Below are positions 17,382 through 25,258 of a stretch of DNA of 42,244 nt, one piece after another (position 1 is the stretch's first letter; the number at the start of each line of letters is the position of its first letter). The notes below the pieces were generated by a model, which was not told the DNA's origin, made no database searches, and was given only the letters and a program-made list of their open reading frames with translations. Position numbers and translations under genes: made by a program. Origin of the DNA: Candidatus Zambryskiibacteriota bacterium (GTDB lineage: Bacteria; Patescibacteriota; Minisyncoccia; Phycocordibacterales; DATDWN01); contig JAPLZY010000025.1 in NCBI GenBank assembly GCA_026394775.1, positions 1 through 42,244 on the forward strand. The letters are read 5' to 3'.

Positions 17382-17417
17382 GTAATTCGAATATGACTAA
17401 AATGCTATTCTTAACCT

Positions 17418-20351
17418 ATGAAATTTGAAGAACGTTATAAAAAACTCAACGCTGAGCAGAAAAAGGCAGTGGATACCATTGAAGGGCCGGTGTTGGTGGT
17501 GGCGGGGCCGGGGACGGGGAAGACTGAGATTTTGACTTTGCGCATTGCACGTATCTTGCAGGATACTCAGACTGCACCTGAAAATATTTTGGCATTGACC
17601 TTTACTGAAGCGGGAGCTGCCAATATGCGAAAGCGCCTGGCTTCGCTTATCGGCTCTCCAGCATATCGTGTAGTGATCCAAACATTTCACTCTTTTTGTA
17701 ATAGTGTTATCCAGACATACCCTGAATTTTTCCCAAACATTATCGGCTCTGGCACTATTACTGAAGTAGAAAGTGTGGCTCTCATTGAAGAGCTTATTCT
17801 TACACTCCCGCTTTCTGTGCTTCGTCCGTGGGGCGAGCAGTTCCACTATGTCCGTGATATTGTAAGTAAAATCAGTGAGCTCAAACGAGAAGGTCTTTCG
17901 GCGACTGATTTTGCGAAACTAGTAATTGATGAAGAAAAGAAATTTGGTGCTCGAGAGGATTTGATACATGAAAAAGGTGCTCACAAAGGAAAAATGAAAA
18001 GTGAGTTTAAAAAGCTCGAACGTAAAATACAAAAAAATAAAGAGCTCTCAGATATTTACACCGCATACCAGGAAGCAGTGCATACCAAAAGACTCTACGA
18101 CTGGAGTGACATGATTATGGAAGTGCTCCGAGCCCTCCGGGAAGTGCCGGATCTCAAACTCCAGCTTCAGGAAAATCATCAGTATATACTGGTGGACGAA
18201 CATCAGGATACCAACAATGCTCAAAATGCGATTCTTGAAATCCTCTGTGATTTCCATCAGAGCCCAAATATTTTTATTGTAGGAGATACCAAGCAGGCTA
18301 TCTTTCGCTTTCAAGGTGCATCGATTGGAAACTTCCTTCACTTCAAGACACTCTACAAAAACGCAATCACTATTGAGCTTTCACAAAACTATCGCTCAGG
18401 GCAAACTATTCTCGATGGTGCTCACTCTCTCATGTCTTCGAGTACTCCGCTTGTTGCGGGAGGTCCTGTGGATACCGCACATATCCTGTACGCACAGTTT
18501 GCTCGGAGTGAATACGAGCTTGCGTATGTGAGTCAGGAAATTAAAAAACATATCGATGCAGGCACTCCAGGGCATGAGATTGCGGTGCTGTATCGCTCTA
18601 ACAAAGATGCATTTGGGATCAGCCACGCACTCTCTCAAGACGGGATTCCTCATACTATTGAATCTGATGAGGATTTGTTTGGAGATGTGTATGTCAAAAA
18701 AATTCTCGCTATCTTTGACTGCCTTCACAACTATGGTGATGATGCCTGCCTCTCTCTTGTACTTCATATGGAAGAGTGGGGAGTCGAGCCTATCAAAGCC
18801 TACCGACTGATAAAAGAAGCAAGTGCAACGAGAACTCCACTGTACGATGTGTTGAAAAAATCTGAAGACCCGAAGGTGACTCTCCTCTACGAGCAGATGG
18901 AAAAATGGGTAAAGGAAAGTCGACAGGAACACCTTCTTCAGTTTCTTGAAAAAGTCTTGCGTGAGTCAGGTCTGCTACAGTCTCTGATTGCAAGCAAAGA
19001 TGCGAGTGCGTTTTTAGGTATTGAACGCTTGTTTGAAGAAGCAAAACGAATGTCGGCAAACCGACCGGGCGTTTCTTTTGCTGACTTTATGCAGTACATA
19101 GAGACGATCAAAGAACATAAGCTTTTTATCAAACGACCAAAACAGCAGAGAACAGGGCTCGTGCGTTTTATGACGGTGCACAAGTCAAAAGGACTTGAGT
19201 TTGAACATGTCTACATAATACACGCGACAGAACATGCCTTTGGTCCAAAAAGCGACAGAGACCATTTGCCACTTTTAGATGCAGTGTATCGTCTTTCTGA
19301 TACAGAAGAAGATGAAGAAGTGCTCAGTACTGAAGATGAGCGTCGACTTTTTTATGTAGCACTCACTCGTGCTAAAAAATCTGTCTCTATTTCACATGCA
19401 CAAACGGACCTCTCTGGCCGTGACCTCTTACCTTCACCTTTTATACTTGAGCTTCGTCCTGACAGAGTCACAACGCTTGATGTATCTTCATTTGAAGAAA
19501 CATTGAAAAACAATCCAGCACATGCGTATCGAGAAGTGCAAAAAAATACAGCCACAGTGCTCGATGCGGATTTTGTGAAAGAACTTTTTTACGCACATCC
19601 GCTTTCTGTTACCGCACTCAACAACTATCTCTCATGCCCATGGAAATATTTTTATAGAAATCTTTTGCGTATTCCCTCTACTCCTGCACGACATCAGATC
19701 TACGGGACCGCGATGCATCATGCGGTAGAAGAAATGTTTAAAGCGTTTAAAGAAAGGGGGATGGATAAAAAGTTTTTGCTTGATTCATATACCCGACATT
19801 TGACGGCAGTTGGGATTTTGCGTGAACATGAATATGAAGAAGCTCTTGTACGTGGAAAAGAAGCGCTTTCGGGCTGGTTTGACCAGATAGAAGAGCCGAG
19901 CGTACCTATTGTGACTGAATATTCAATCCCTCATGTGAGTACGGCTTCTGGTATTGAACTTGCCGGTAAGCTTGATAAGGTGGAGTTTGTAAATGACGGG
20001 CATGTGTGGGTGACTGACTATAAAACCGGCAAACCAAAAAGTAGAAATGTAATAGAAGGGAAGACGAAAGAAGGGAACGCGGATATTAAACGCCAGCTTG
20101 TGTTCTATTCGCTTATACTTGGACTTCACAACCAAACAGAAATGGATAAAGGTATTATTGAATTTCTGGAACCAAATGATAGTGGGAAATATGTGAAAGA
20201 AGAATTTGTGGTCACCACAGATGAGGTAAGTGAGCTTGAGCAGACAATAGAAAAAGTGGCTGAAGAAATTACAACTTTGGCTTTTTGGGATAAAAGTTGT
20301 GATGACAAGGAGTGTGAGTATTGCGGGTACAGGAAACTTATCACAAGGTAA
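17418..20351 (+). CDS. UvrD/AddA-like helicase with C-terminal PD-(D/E)XK nuclease and Fe-S cysteines
   Basis: A 977-residue superfamily 1A helicase-nuclease for double-strand break or repair processing. Walker A AGPGTGKT (about 29-36), ALTFTEAGAANMRKRL, the motif II region LVDEHQDTNNAQ, FRFQGA, NYRSG, TVHKSKGLEFEHVYI and FYVALTRAKK are in canonical order. The C-terminal region has NYLSCPWKYFYRN, the nuclease core ELAGKLDKVEF...VTDYKTGKP, and a final Cys cluster CDDKECEYCGYR. Together with the Cys in SCPW these make four ligands expected for an AddB/Cas4-type 4Fe-4S site. An extended -10 (TGC-TATTCT, 17406-17411) is 6 nt before the ATG, again suggesting a leaderless mRNA. Confidence 0.93.
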   Translation: MKFEERYKKLNAEQKKAVDTIEGPVLVVAGPGTGKTEILTLRIARILQDTQTAPENILALTFTEAGAANMRKRLASLIGSPAYRVVIQTFHSFCNSVIQTYPEFFPNIIGSGTITEVESVALIEELILTLPLSVLRPWGEQFHYVRDIVSKISELKREGLSATDFAKLVIDEEKKFGAREDLIHEKGAHKGKMKSEFKKLERKIQKNKELSDIYTAYQEAVHTKRLYDWSDMIMEVLRALREVPDLKLQLQENHQYILVDEHQDTNNAQNAILEILCDFHQSPNIFIVGDTKQAIFRFQGASIGNFLHFKTLYKNAITIELSQNYRSGQTILDGAHSLMSSSTPLVAGGPVDTAHILYAQFARSEYELAYVSQEIKKHIDAGTPGHEIAVLYRSNKDAFGISHALSQDGIPHTIESDEDLFGDVYVKKILAIFDCLHNYGDDACLSLVLHMEEWGVEPIKAYRLIKEASATRTPLYDVLKKSEDPKVTLLYEQMEKWVKESRQEHLLQFLEKVLRESGLLQSLIASKDASAFLGIERLFEEAKRMSANRPGVSFADFMQYIETIKEHKLFIKRPKQQRTGLVRFMTVHKSKGLEFEHVYIIHATEHAFGPKSDRDHLPLLDAVYRLSDTEEDEEVLSTEDERRLFYVALTRAKKSVSISHAQTDLSGRDLLPSPFILELRPDRVTTLDVSSFEETLKNNPAHAYREVQKNTATVLDADFVKELFYAHPLSVTALNNYLSCPWKYFYRNLLRIPSTPARHQIYGTAMHHAVEEMFKAFKERGMDKKFLLDSYTRHLTAVGILREHEYEEALVRGKEALSGWFDQIEEPSVPIVTEYSIPHVSTASGIELAGKLDKVEFVNDGHVWVTDYKTGKPKSRNVIEGKTKEGNADIKRQLVFYSLILGLHNQTEMDKGIIEFLEPNDSGKYVKEEFVVTTDEVSELEQTIEKVAEEITTLAFWDKSCDDKECEYCGYRKLITR

Positions 20352-20523
20352 AAATAATTTTCTAAAACCGTCCTCGCCTTTTATCAAACAAAGCGCAATT
20401 TTCTCTGCCTTGCCGCAGACTCCCTCTGGTCGGTCCTGAGTACAGGACTTAGTGCTCACGGCTAGAAAAAATTGCTGTTGTTTGAATTAAAAGTCTGCGA
20501 ATGCTTTTAGAAAATTGTTTTTA
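20349..20523. repeat. Palindromic MITE-like element, family M3
   Basis: About 175 bp. The left arm TAAAAATAATTTTCTAAAA..CTTTTAtcaAACAA..GCAATTTT pairs with the right arm AAAATTGC..TTGTTT..TTAAAAG..TTTTAGAAAATTGTTTTTA. The tip has hairpin GTCCT-GAGTAC-AGGAC (20433-20448). The element begins on the TAA stop of the helicase-nuclease gene. Confidence 0.75.
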
Positions 20524-20615
20524 CTCACTCAGGTCGTCTGTTTTTAAAACATTATCCTGAAAACCCTTTATTTAGATCCAAATTTTTGACTCATAGTTTT
20601 CTTAATGAAAAGTGC

Positions 20616-20643
20616 TTGACAATATTTTTAGGTGTGCTATATT
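20616..20643 (+). promoter_or_regulatory. Consensus promoter of the large structured RNA
   Basis: TTGACA (20616-20621), a 16-bp spacer, TATATT (20638-20643). Transcription should start near 20650. One of the best sigma-70-type promoters in the window. Confidence 0.8.
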
Positions 20644-20649
20644 GTTGTA

Positions 20650-21072
20650 GTCAGGGACCTGGATTCCAGGCCAGTCGACTAGGTTAAATCCTATCGGTAA
20701 CCATTCCGTAAACCGTATAACGCCAGCTTTTATTTGCTAGTTTCTGGCTAGGTGTGGTGGAGTGAAATGGATTGATCATCCGTCTTGCTACTGCAGAACA
20801 TTACAACCGAAAGGGAAGTTTCCTCAAGGAGAGGTTACCTACTGAATATTGATCAGGCGAGTCCATGGCTCGCTGTAACCGGCGCCTTCGGGCACTCCCC
20901 ACATGCCCTTAGGGTGTCTGCGGCGATGCGGCCTGCGTAAGGTTGCCGGTTAAGTGCCGCTCTCGCTTCTCCCGCGCCTCTTTCGAGGCTATGAGAGCGA
21001 CGGCACTCGTTGCTCCTCGTTAGAGGAGCATGGTGGGGCGGCCACGCGTCTAACAACGCTAACCGCCCTCGA
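20650..21072 (+). ncRNA. Unidentified large structured RNA, about 420 nt
   Basis: A GC-rich island (the rest of the window is AT-rich) with no credible ORF, between a consensus promoter and a strong terminator. The ends can pair: GTCAGGG (20650-20656) with CCCT-C-GAC (21065-21072). Internal hairpins include CCTGG-ATT-CCAGG, CTCCTC-style stems such as GCTCCTC-GTTA-GAGGAGC, GCCTTCGGGC, ACATGCCC-TTA-GGGTGT, a long stem GTAACCGGC/GCCGGTTAAG, and CGCTCTCGC...GAGAGCG around CGCCTC-TTTC-GAGG. Size and promoter suit a housekeeping RNA, but I cannot find the tmRNA acceptor/T-loop end or the RNase P CR-I/CR-V motifs. It may be a highly divergent RNase P RNA or a new large RNA. Confidence 0.75.
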
Positions 21073-21101
21073 CCAGAAAAATGTTCTTATAATAAAAAAA
21101 A

Positions 21102-21139
21102 CAAAAGCGGTACCCCTGAAGTTTAGGGTGCCGCTTTTT
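21102..21139 (+). terminator. Strong terminator of the large RNA
   Basis: AAAAGCGGTACCCC / GGGTGCCGCTTTTTT: long GC-rich stem with a T6 tract. Confidence 0.85.
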
Positions 21140-21175
21140 TCGCACTAATTTTTATTCAAAAAAATATAAAACAAA

Positions 21176-21200
21176 AACCCCAAGGTCGGGTCTTGGGGAA
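21176..21200. repeat. 25-bp palindrome (TTCCCC family)
   Basis: AACCCCAAGGT-CGG-GTCTTGGGGAA, with the same length and 3-nt loop as the elements at 794, 22406, 22436 and 29685. On the minus strand it reads TTCCCCAAGAC-CCG-ACCTTGGGGTT. It lies just beyond the terminator of the DsbA-like gene. Confidence 0.55.
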
Positions 21201-21202
21201 AT

Positions 21203-21233
21203 AAAAAAACTCACACCAGGTGTGAGTTTTTTT
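21203..21233 (-). terminator. Bidirectional terminator downstream of the DsbA-like gene
   Basis: AAAAAACTCACACC-AG-GGTGTGAGTTTTTT: the A-tract and T-tract flank an 8-bp stem, so it works for both strands and separates the large RNA from the convergent dsbA-like gene. Confidence 0.85.
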
Positions 21234-21238
21234 TATTG

Positions 21239-21940
21239 TTATTTCAGAAGGAGATCAATCGTCCCTTTCAAATTTTCATATGGCTGAGCGCCGTTGATTG
21301 GAACTTTTGAACCATCTTTCTTGCTGATGATGATGCTGTAAGGTGTGCCTCGTGCACCTGCTTTTACACCGTCTTGGTAGTGAGCTTCTACAATCGCTGC
21401 TTTTCTTCCACTTGAGAGACATTCGTTAAACGCTGCGACATCGAGGCCGACATCTTTGGCGATAATTGGAAGTTGTTTGTCATCAAGACCATTGTTTGAT
21501 GGTGTTCTTTCGTAGAGAGTGTTTGTATATGCCCAAAATTTGTCAGGCCCTCCGAGTTCCTGTGCACATTCTGTTGCTTCGGCTTGCTTGCGAGCTTTTG
21601 AGTGAAGTTGGTCGATAGGGAAATGTCGGTATACCCACGCCACCTTACCGTCTTTGCCATACGTATCCATAACTTTTCTCATAGTAGAGTGGAACTGCTT
21701 ACAGAACGGACATTCAGTGTCTGAATATTCTACAATGACCAACTCTGCATTTGGGCTACCTACAATGTGGTCAGTGTCATCTACTTCTCGCATACCTGAA
21801 GCTGTTACGGTGTCAGGTGCAGGTTGGGCTGGGACAGTTGTTTTGCTTCCAGAGAAATATAAAGCTGCTGCGATCAGTCCACCTGCTACGACAATAGCGA
21901 GAGGAACTCCGAGTTTCTGAATTGTATTTTGTGTATCCAT
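21239..21940 (-). CDS. Membrane-anchored DsbA-like thioredoxin-fold oxidoreductase
   Basis: A 233-residue protein with an N-terminal transmembrane anchor (about residues 11-30, LGVPLAIVVAGGLIAAALYFSG), a linker, and a thioredoxin-fold domain of the DsbA/Thioredoxin_4 type. The redox motif CPFC lies in EYSDTECPFCKQFH and the cis-Pro loop is GTPYSII near the end. It should act outside the membrane as a disulfide oxidase or isomerase. The cytosolic-facing N-terminus lacks a cleavage site, so it stays tethered. It is divergently arranged with uppP, sharing a 46-bp intergenic promoter region. Confidence 0.9.
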   Translation of the reverse strand: MDTQNTIQKLGVPLAIVVAGGLIAAALYFSGSKTTVPAQPAPDTVTASGMREVDDTDHIVGSPNAELVIVEYSDTECPFCKQFHSTMRKVMDTYGKDGKVAWVYRHFPIDQLHSKARKQAEATECAQELGGPDKFWAYTNTLYERTPSNNGLDDKQLPIIAKDVGLDVAAFNECLSSGRKAAIVEAHYQDGVKAGARGTPYSIIISKKDGSKVPINGAQPYENLKGTIDLLLK

Positions 21941-21986
21941 GAGTAAAAATTTATTGATTATATAATAAGTGCTATGATTATATCTT

Positions 21987-22835
21987 ATGGGCTATATAGA
22001 CGCAATTATACTTGGAGCAGTTCAAGGTCTCACTGAATTTTTACCAGTCTCTTCTTCGGGGCATTTGTTGATAGCAAGAGCATTTCTCAATCTTCCACTT
22101 GCAGGGACACTGACGTTTGATGCAGTACTTCAGTGTGCAACAGTGCTTGCTGTTTTAATATATTTTTCTCGCGACCTATGGGGGATCGTGCTTTCTGGTA
22201 TTCGTTTTGTCTTACAAAAACCAATTTCTCATACAGAAAAAACATATCTGTGGGCGATTGTTCTTGGTACAATTCCTGCAATTGTTTTTGGCCTTCTTCT
22301 TGAATCAAAGATGGATAGTATGTTTCGAAATATACATTTGGTAGCAGCTGCACTTTTAGCAGGTAGTGCCCTAATGTATGCGGCACAAAAATACGCAGAA
22401 GAAACTTCCCCAAGGGGTACCCTTGGGGAAACCACTTCCCCTATGTCCGACATAGGGGAAAATCAAGGGCTGACCGTTAAAAAGGGAATTATTATTGGTT
22501 TCTTTCAGAGTCTTGCATTAGTGCCCGGGATCTCACGTTCGGGAGCCACTATTTCAGGAGGACTCTTTGCAGGGCTCAGTCGTGAAGAAGCCACTCGTTT
22601 TAGCTTTTTACTCTCAGTACCCATACTTGTCGGTTCAGGGCTAAAAAAGCTTCTGGAGGTCAATTTTGGGGCTCCAGACGCGCTTTTAGGGCCACTTTTC
22701 CTAGGCTCACTCGTCTCTTTTATCATTGGCCTTCTGGCTATCCACTATTTCATCAAATACCTTAAAAACCACACCCTCACCGCCTTCATTTGGTATCGAA
22801 TAATACTGGCAGTTGCTCTATTCATATTTATGTGA
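21987..22835 (+). CDS. uppP: Undecaprenyl-diphosphatase UppP/BacA
   Basis: A 282-residue integral membrane enzyme that dephosphorylates undecaprenyl pyrophosphate for cell wall lipid carrier recycling. Signature motifs: GAVQGLTEFLPVSSSGHLLI near the start and VPGISRSGATISGGLFAGLSREEATRFSFLLSVP later. Between them a cytoplasmic loop (EETSPRGTLGETTSPMSDIGENQGL) is lengthened by two tandem 30-nt units, each centred on a 25-bp palindrome, translated in frame as TSPRGTLGET and TSPMSDIGEN. An extended -10 (TGC-TATGAT) lies 8 nt before ATG, with no Shine-Dalgarno. Confidence 0.97.
   Translation: MGYIDAIILGAVQGLTEFLPVSSSGHLLIARAFLNLPLAGTLTFDAVLQCATVLAVLIYFSRDLWGIVLSGIRFVLQKPISHTEKTYLWAIVLGTIPAIVFGLLLESKMDSMFRNIHLVAAALLAGSALMYAAQKYAEETSPRGTLGETTSPMSDIGENQGLTVKKGIIIGFFQSLALVPGISRSGATISGGLFAGLSREEATRFSFLLSVPILVGSGLKKLLEVNFGAPDALLGPLFLGSLVSFIIGLLAIHYFIKYLKNHTLTAFIWYRIILAVALFIFM
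22406..22460. repeat. Two tandem 25-bp palindromes inserted in frame in uppP
   Basis: 22406-22430 TTCCCCAAGGG-GTA-CCCTTGGGGAA and 22436-22460 TTCCCCTATGT-CCG-ACATAGGGGAA. Each has a perfect 11-bp stem and a 3-nt loop. They repeat at a 30-nt interval, so the reading frame is kept. Confidence 0.9.
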
Positions 22836-22861
22836 TTTAATGTTTAAGGAGATCCAATTGA

Positions 22862-23026
22862 ATGGAAAATAAAAAAGGTAAAAATTTCCCTGGAATAATT
22901 AAGGTGTTGGGGTGGGTTATTGTTGGTACAGCCTTTGTGTACTATTTAACACAGATGATGCCACCTCCAGGCAAACTTGGACCGCAACGAAAAGTCCTGC
23001 AAGAAGCACCGAAGGATGGGTTATGA
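22862..23026 (+). CDS. Small single-pass membrane protein (54 aa), not in ORF track
   Basis: ATG 22862 follows a good Shine-Dalgarno (AAGGAG, 22846-22851). The 54-residue product MENKKGKNFPGIIKVLGWVI... has a basic N-terminus, one hydrophobic helix (about residues 11-30) and a Pro-rich basic tail (PPPGKLGPQRKVLQEAP). Its TGA overlaps the ATG of the next small gene (ATGA), which argues for real translation and coupling. It begins 27 bp after uppP. Unknown function. Confidence 0.65.
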   Translation: MENKKGKNFPGIIKVLGWVIVGTAFVYYLTQMMPPPGKLGPQRKVLQEAPKDGL

Positions 23027-23163
23027 TAAGAAAAGTTGTTTGGGTCCTTACGGCTGCATGGGTGCTCGCTTTGTTACTCCTTGTTTCTCGGAAGAATAAG
23101 CCGGAGATTCCGATCATTCCCCAGACCCTTACCCCGGAAAAAGTTTCGTGGGGAAAAATCTAG
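23023..23163 (+). CDS. Small single-pass membrane protein (46 aa)
   Basis: The 46-residue product MIRKVVWVLTAAWVLALLLLVSRKNKPEIPIIPQ... starts inside the last codons of the preceding small gene (ATGA overlap). It has a single membrane helix at residues 4-22 and a short Pro-rich tail ending PEKVSWGKI. The ORF-track version beginning at 22912 is an artefactual extension read through the first gene in another frame. The two probably form a pair of membrane peptides. The function is unknown. A terminator follows at once. Confidence 0.6.
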   Translation: MIRKVVWVLTAAWVLALLLLVSRKNKPEIPIIPQTLTPEKVSWGKI

Positions 23164-23190
23164 TCCGCAGGAGATCCCTGCGGATTTCCT
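23164..23190 (+). terminator. Terminator of the small membrane-protein pair
   Basis: TCCGCAGG-AGAT-CCCTGCGGA followed by TTTCCTATATATATTT. The hairpin begins right after the TAG stop. Confidence 0.65.
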
Positions 23191-23224
23191 ATATATATTT
23201 GAAAATTAAATTTTACGTAATTTT

Positions 23225-23347
23225 GGATTTTCAGATTTGAGGCAAGGTCGCACAAAAAATTAAAAAAAGAATCGGAGGCATACTTGCTGGTATGATGAGA
23301 ATATTTTTTTAATTTTTTGTGATGAGATTGTCCAAATATGAGAATCC
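23225..23347. repeat. Palindromic MITE-like element, family M2, copy 2 (inverted)
   Basis: 123 bp, opposite in orientation to copies 1 and 3. GGATTTTCAGATTTG...CAAGGTCG at the left and GATGAGATTGTCCAAATATGAGAATCC at the right; inner arms ACAAAAAATTAAAAAAA / TTTTTTTAATTTTTTGT. The core AATCGGAGGCATACTTGCTGGTATGATGAGAA aligns with copy 1. It lies between convergent genes. Confidence 0.85.
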
Positions 23348-23358
23348 TGTTTTTAGAA

Positions 23359-23943
23359 TCATCCAAAAAGTGATTGAGTCTTGATCTCTTCCACAAGCTC
23401 CCAATGTTTCGTATCCAATTTTATTTCCTTGTTAAACGGACCTTCTTTAAAAATTAGTTTTTTGTTTTTGAGTGCATACTCATACACGTCTTTTGTAATC
23501 TTCACGTCATCGAGACAGTATTTCCGTATTTTTTCAATTTCACCAGTTCTCCACCACGCCACCGCCTCCAGTCCATTTCCACTTTTGTGTACTCCAAAAG
23601 TTCCTTCGGCCACTTGGTCGAGCTTCATACGCCTTCCGTATGCATTACGAATCTCTTTTAGAATATCGAGACTTTTTATGGTACTCAAATCTCCACGACC
23701 TTCTTTTTTAAAATATTTATTAAGCAAAGGAATATCAAAATGATCTCCGTTGTAAGTGATCAACTGATCTGCTTTTTCAAACAAAGGCCACATGAGCTCA
23801 AACTCTTCTTGGACGTATGAAGTGTAGAGACCTGTTTCGTAGTCGTACACTCCCACGAGCGAAATATCCAAATCGGCTGGATTTTGAGATCCAACATCAC
23901 TAAAAATATTCCTGGTTTCAATATCGAAAACAATCTTACGCAT
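23359..23943 (-). CDS. DEDD-type 3'-5' exonuclease (RNase H-like, YprB/PolB-exo type)
   Basis: A 194-residue nuclease of the DnaQ-like superfamily. Exo I FDIET (residues 5-9), Exo II ITYNGDHFDIPLL and Exo III YCLDDVKITKDVYEYA supply the acidic D-E-D-D set; the last motif is of the Tyr (DEDDy) type. It is likely a proofreading or repair exonuclease without a polymerase domain, like the YprB-type single-domain proteins. It overlaps the end of hisS by 8 bp on the same strand, so it is expressed from the hisS promoter. Convergent with the small membrane genes across an M2 repeat. Confidence 0.87.
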   Translation of the reverse strand: MRKIVFDIETRNIFSDVGSQNPADLDISLVGVYDYETGLYTSYVQEEFELMWPLFEKADQLITYNGDHFDIPLLNKYFKKEGRGDLSTIKSLDILKEIRNAYGRRMKLDQVAEGTFGVHKSGNGLEAVAWWRTGEIEKIRKYCLDDVKITKDVYEYALKNKKLIFKEGPFNKEIKLDTKHWELVEEIKTQSLFG

Positions 23944-25225
23944 GAGACTTCGAGAGTAACTGTATGATTTCTTCCGCTTTTAACTTCTGCTCTTCACCAG
24001 TATCTAAGTTTTTAATACTGTAGATTTGAGATTTTACTTCATCTTCTCCGATAATAATTACAAAAGGGATGTGCTGTTTTGATGCAAGCTTGAGTTGGTC
24101 ACCTACTTTCTTCCCTGAAATATCTACCGATACATTGAGGCCATCTGCTCGGAGTGTATCAGCGAGACTAAATGCTGACGGTCTTTGGAGTGTGGTAAGG
24201 GTGCAAATATGTACTTGTGCAGAGTGAGTGTATGCAGGGAGGAGTGAGTGTGTTTCTAGAAAATCTTTCACTGATACATCACCCATACCAAAACCAACTG
24301 CAGGTATCTTTTGTGCACCGAAAATATCCAAGAGGTCGTTGTAGCGTCCACCACCAAAAAGAGAGCGTCTGTTGTCGGGGTGTGTGTCGAACACTTCAAA
24401 TACAATCCCGGTGTAGTAGTCGAAACCACGCATCAGGGTGGGACTAAATTCGACATTGGTAACACCCCTTTGACTTAAGAGTTCGATGAGGTCCACGATT
24501 TCTTTTGCAGCAGCATTATCTAGACCAAGGTGTGCAAGGAGACGTTCGTTTGAAGAAAGGATGCGTTCAAGCTCGGTTGCTTTATCTTCACCTATTATCT
24601 CACCGAGTGCCTGTGTATATACTTCTTGTGTAACTTTGTTTTTTTTGTCGATCAGTTTTGATGTTCTGTAGCGTTCATCTTCGGTCAGGGCAAAGTGCTC
24701 ATAGAGTGCATCTATGATTTTTCTGTTGTTGATTTTGACAACAAACATATCTTCGGTTGCTCCAAAATCTCTCAAAATTTTGTGAGCAATAGAGATGACT
24801 TCTGTATCTGCTTCATTTGACTCAACGCCAAAGAGGTCGACATTGAGTTGCCAGTGTTCTCGAAGGCGTCCACGTTGAGGTTTTTCGTATCGAAAAAGGT
24901 TGGGGACTGAGTACCAACGCAAAGGGAAGACCAGCTCTTTTTGACGTGCTGCGATCATGCGGGCGATAGTCGGAGTCATTTCTGGTCGCAATGTAACTTC
25001 TCGGTCACCTCGGTCTGTGAAAGTGTAGGTTTGTTCATTGACTATCTCTTCACCAGATTTTGCTTTGTAAAGCTCTGCTGATTCGAGAATAGAGGCGTCG
25101 TATTCAACATACCCAAAGAGTTCGACGCTCTGGCGGATCTTTTTAAAAATATAATTTTGGACGAATTTGTCTTCGGGATAAAAATCGCGGACGCCTTTGT
25201 AACTTTCTGTAGATATTTTAGTCAT
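23936..25225 (-). CDS. hisS: Histidyl-tRNA synthetase
   Basis: A 429-residue class II aminoacyl-tRNA synthetase. Motif 1 region GVRDFYPED, motif 2 TLRPEMTPTIARM...RWYSVPNLFRYEKPQRGRLREHWQLNVDLFG, the His-specific block LMRGFDYYTGIVFEVF, motif 3 SLFGGGRYNDLLDIFG...VGFGMGDV, then the anticodon-binding domain. It charges tRNA-His. An extended -10 (TGC-TAGAAT) lies 6 nt before the ATG on the minus strand, without Shine-Dalgarno, again suggesting a leaderless mRNA. A 5' palindromic element (25259-25377) separates it from divergent truB. Confidence 0.98.
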   Translation of the reverse strand: MTKISTESYKGVRDFYPEDKFVQNYIFKKIRQSVELFGYVEYDASILESAELYKAKSGEEIVNEQTYTFTDRGDREVTLRPEMTPTIARMIAARQKELVFPLRWYSVPNLFRYEKPQRGRLREHWQLNVDLFGVESNEADTEVISIAHKILRDFGATEDMFVVKINNRKIIDALYEHFALTEDERYRTSKLIDKKNKVTQEVYTQALGEIIGEDKATELERILSSNERLLAHLGLDNAAAKEIVDLIELLSQRGVTNVEFSPTLMRGFDYYTGIVFEVFDTHPDNRRSLFGGGRYNDLLDIFGAQKIPAVGFGMGDVSVKDFLETHSLLPAYTHSAQVHICTLTTLQRPSAFSLADTLRADGLNVSVDISGKKVGDQLKLASKQHIPFVIIIGEDEVKSQIYSIKNLDTGEEQKLKAEEIIQLLSKSHA

Positions 25226-25258
25226 GATGGTATTCTAGCAAATAAATTGAAAGTTTAA

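Noticed and set aside
20853-21056. 67-aa minus-strand ORF (MLDAWPPHHAPL...) and the 64-aa plus-strand ORF at 20954
   Set aside because: Both are stop-poor frames across the GC-rich hairpins of the structured RNA, without a ribosome-binding site or protein-like pattern.
20650-21072. Calling the large RNA rnpB or ssrA
   Set aside because: GGTAAC..CGTAAACC, GAGTGAAATGG, CAGAAC and GGGAAGTTTCC faintly recall RNase P segments but occur in the wrong order and spacing; no tmRNA 3' end (T-loop, CCA) is present. Left unnamed.
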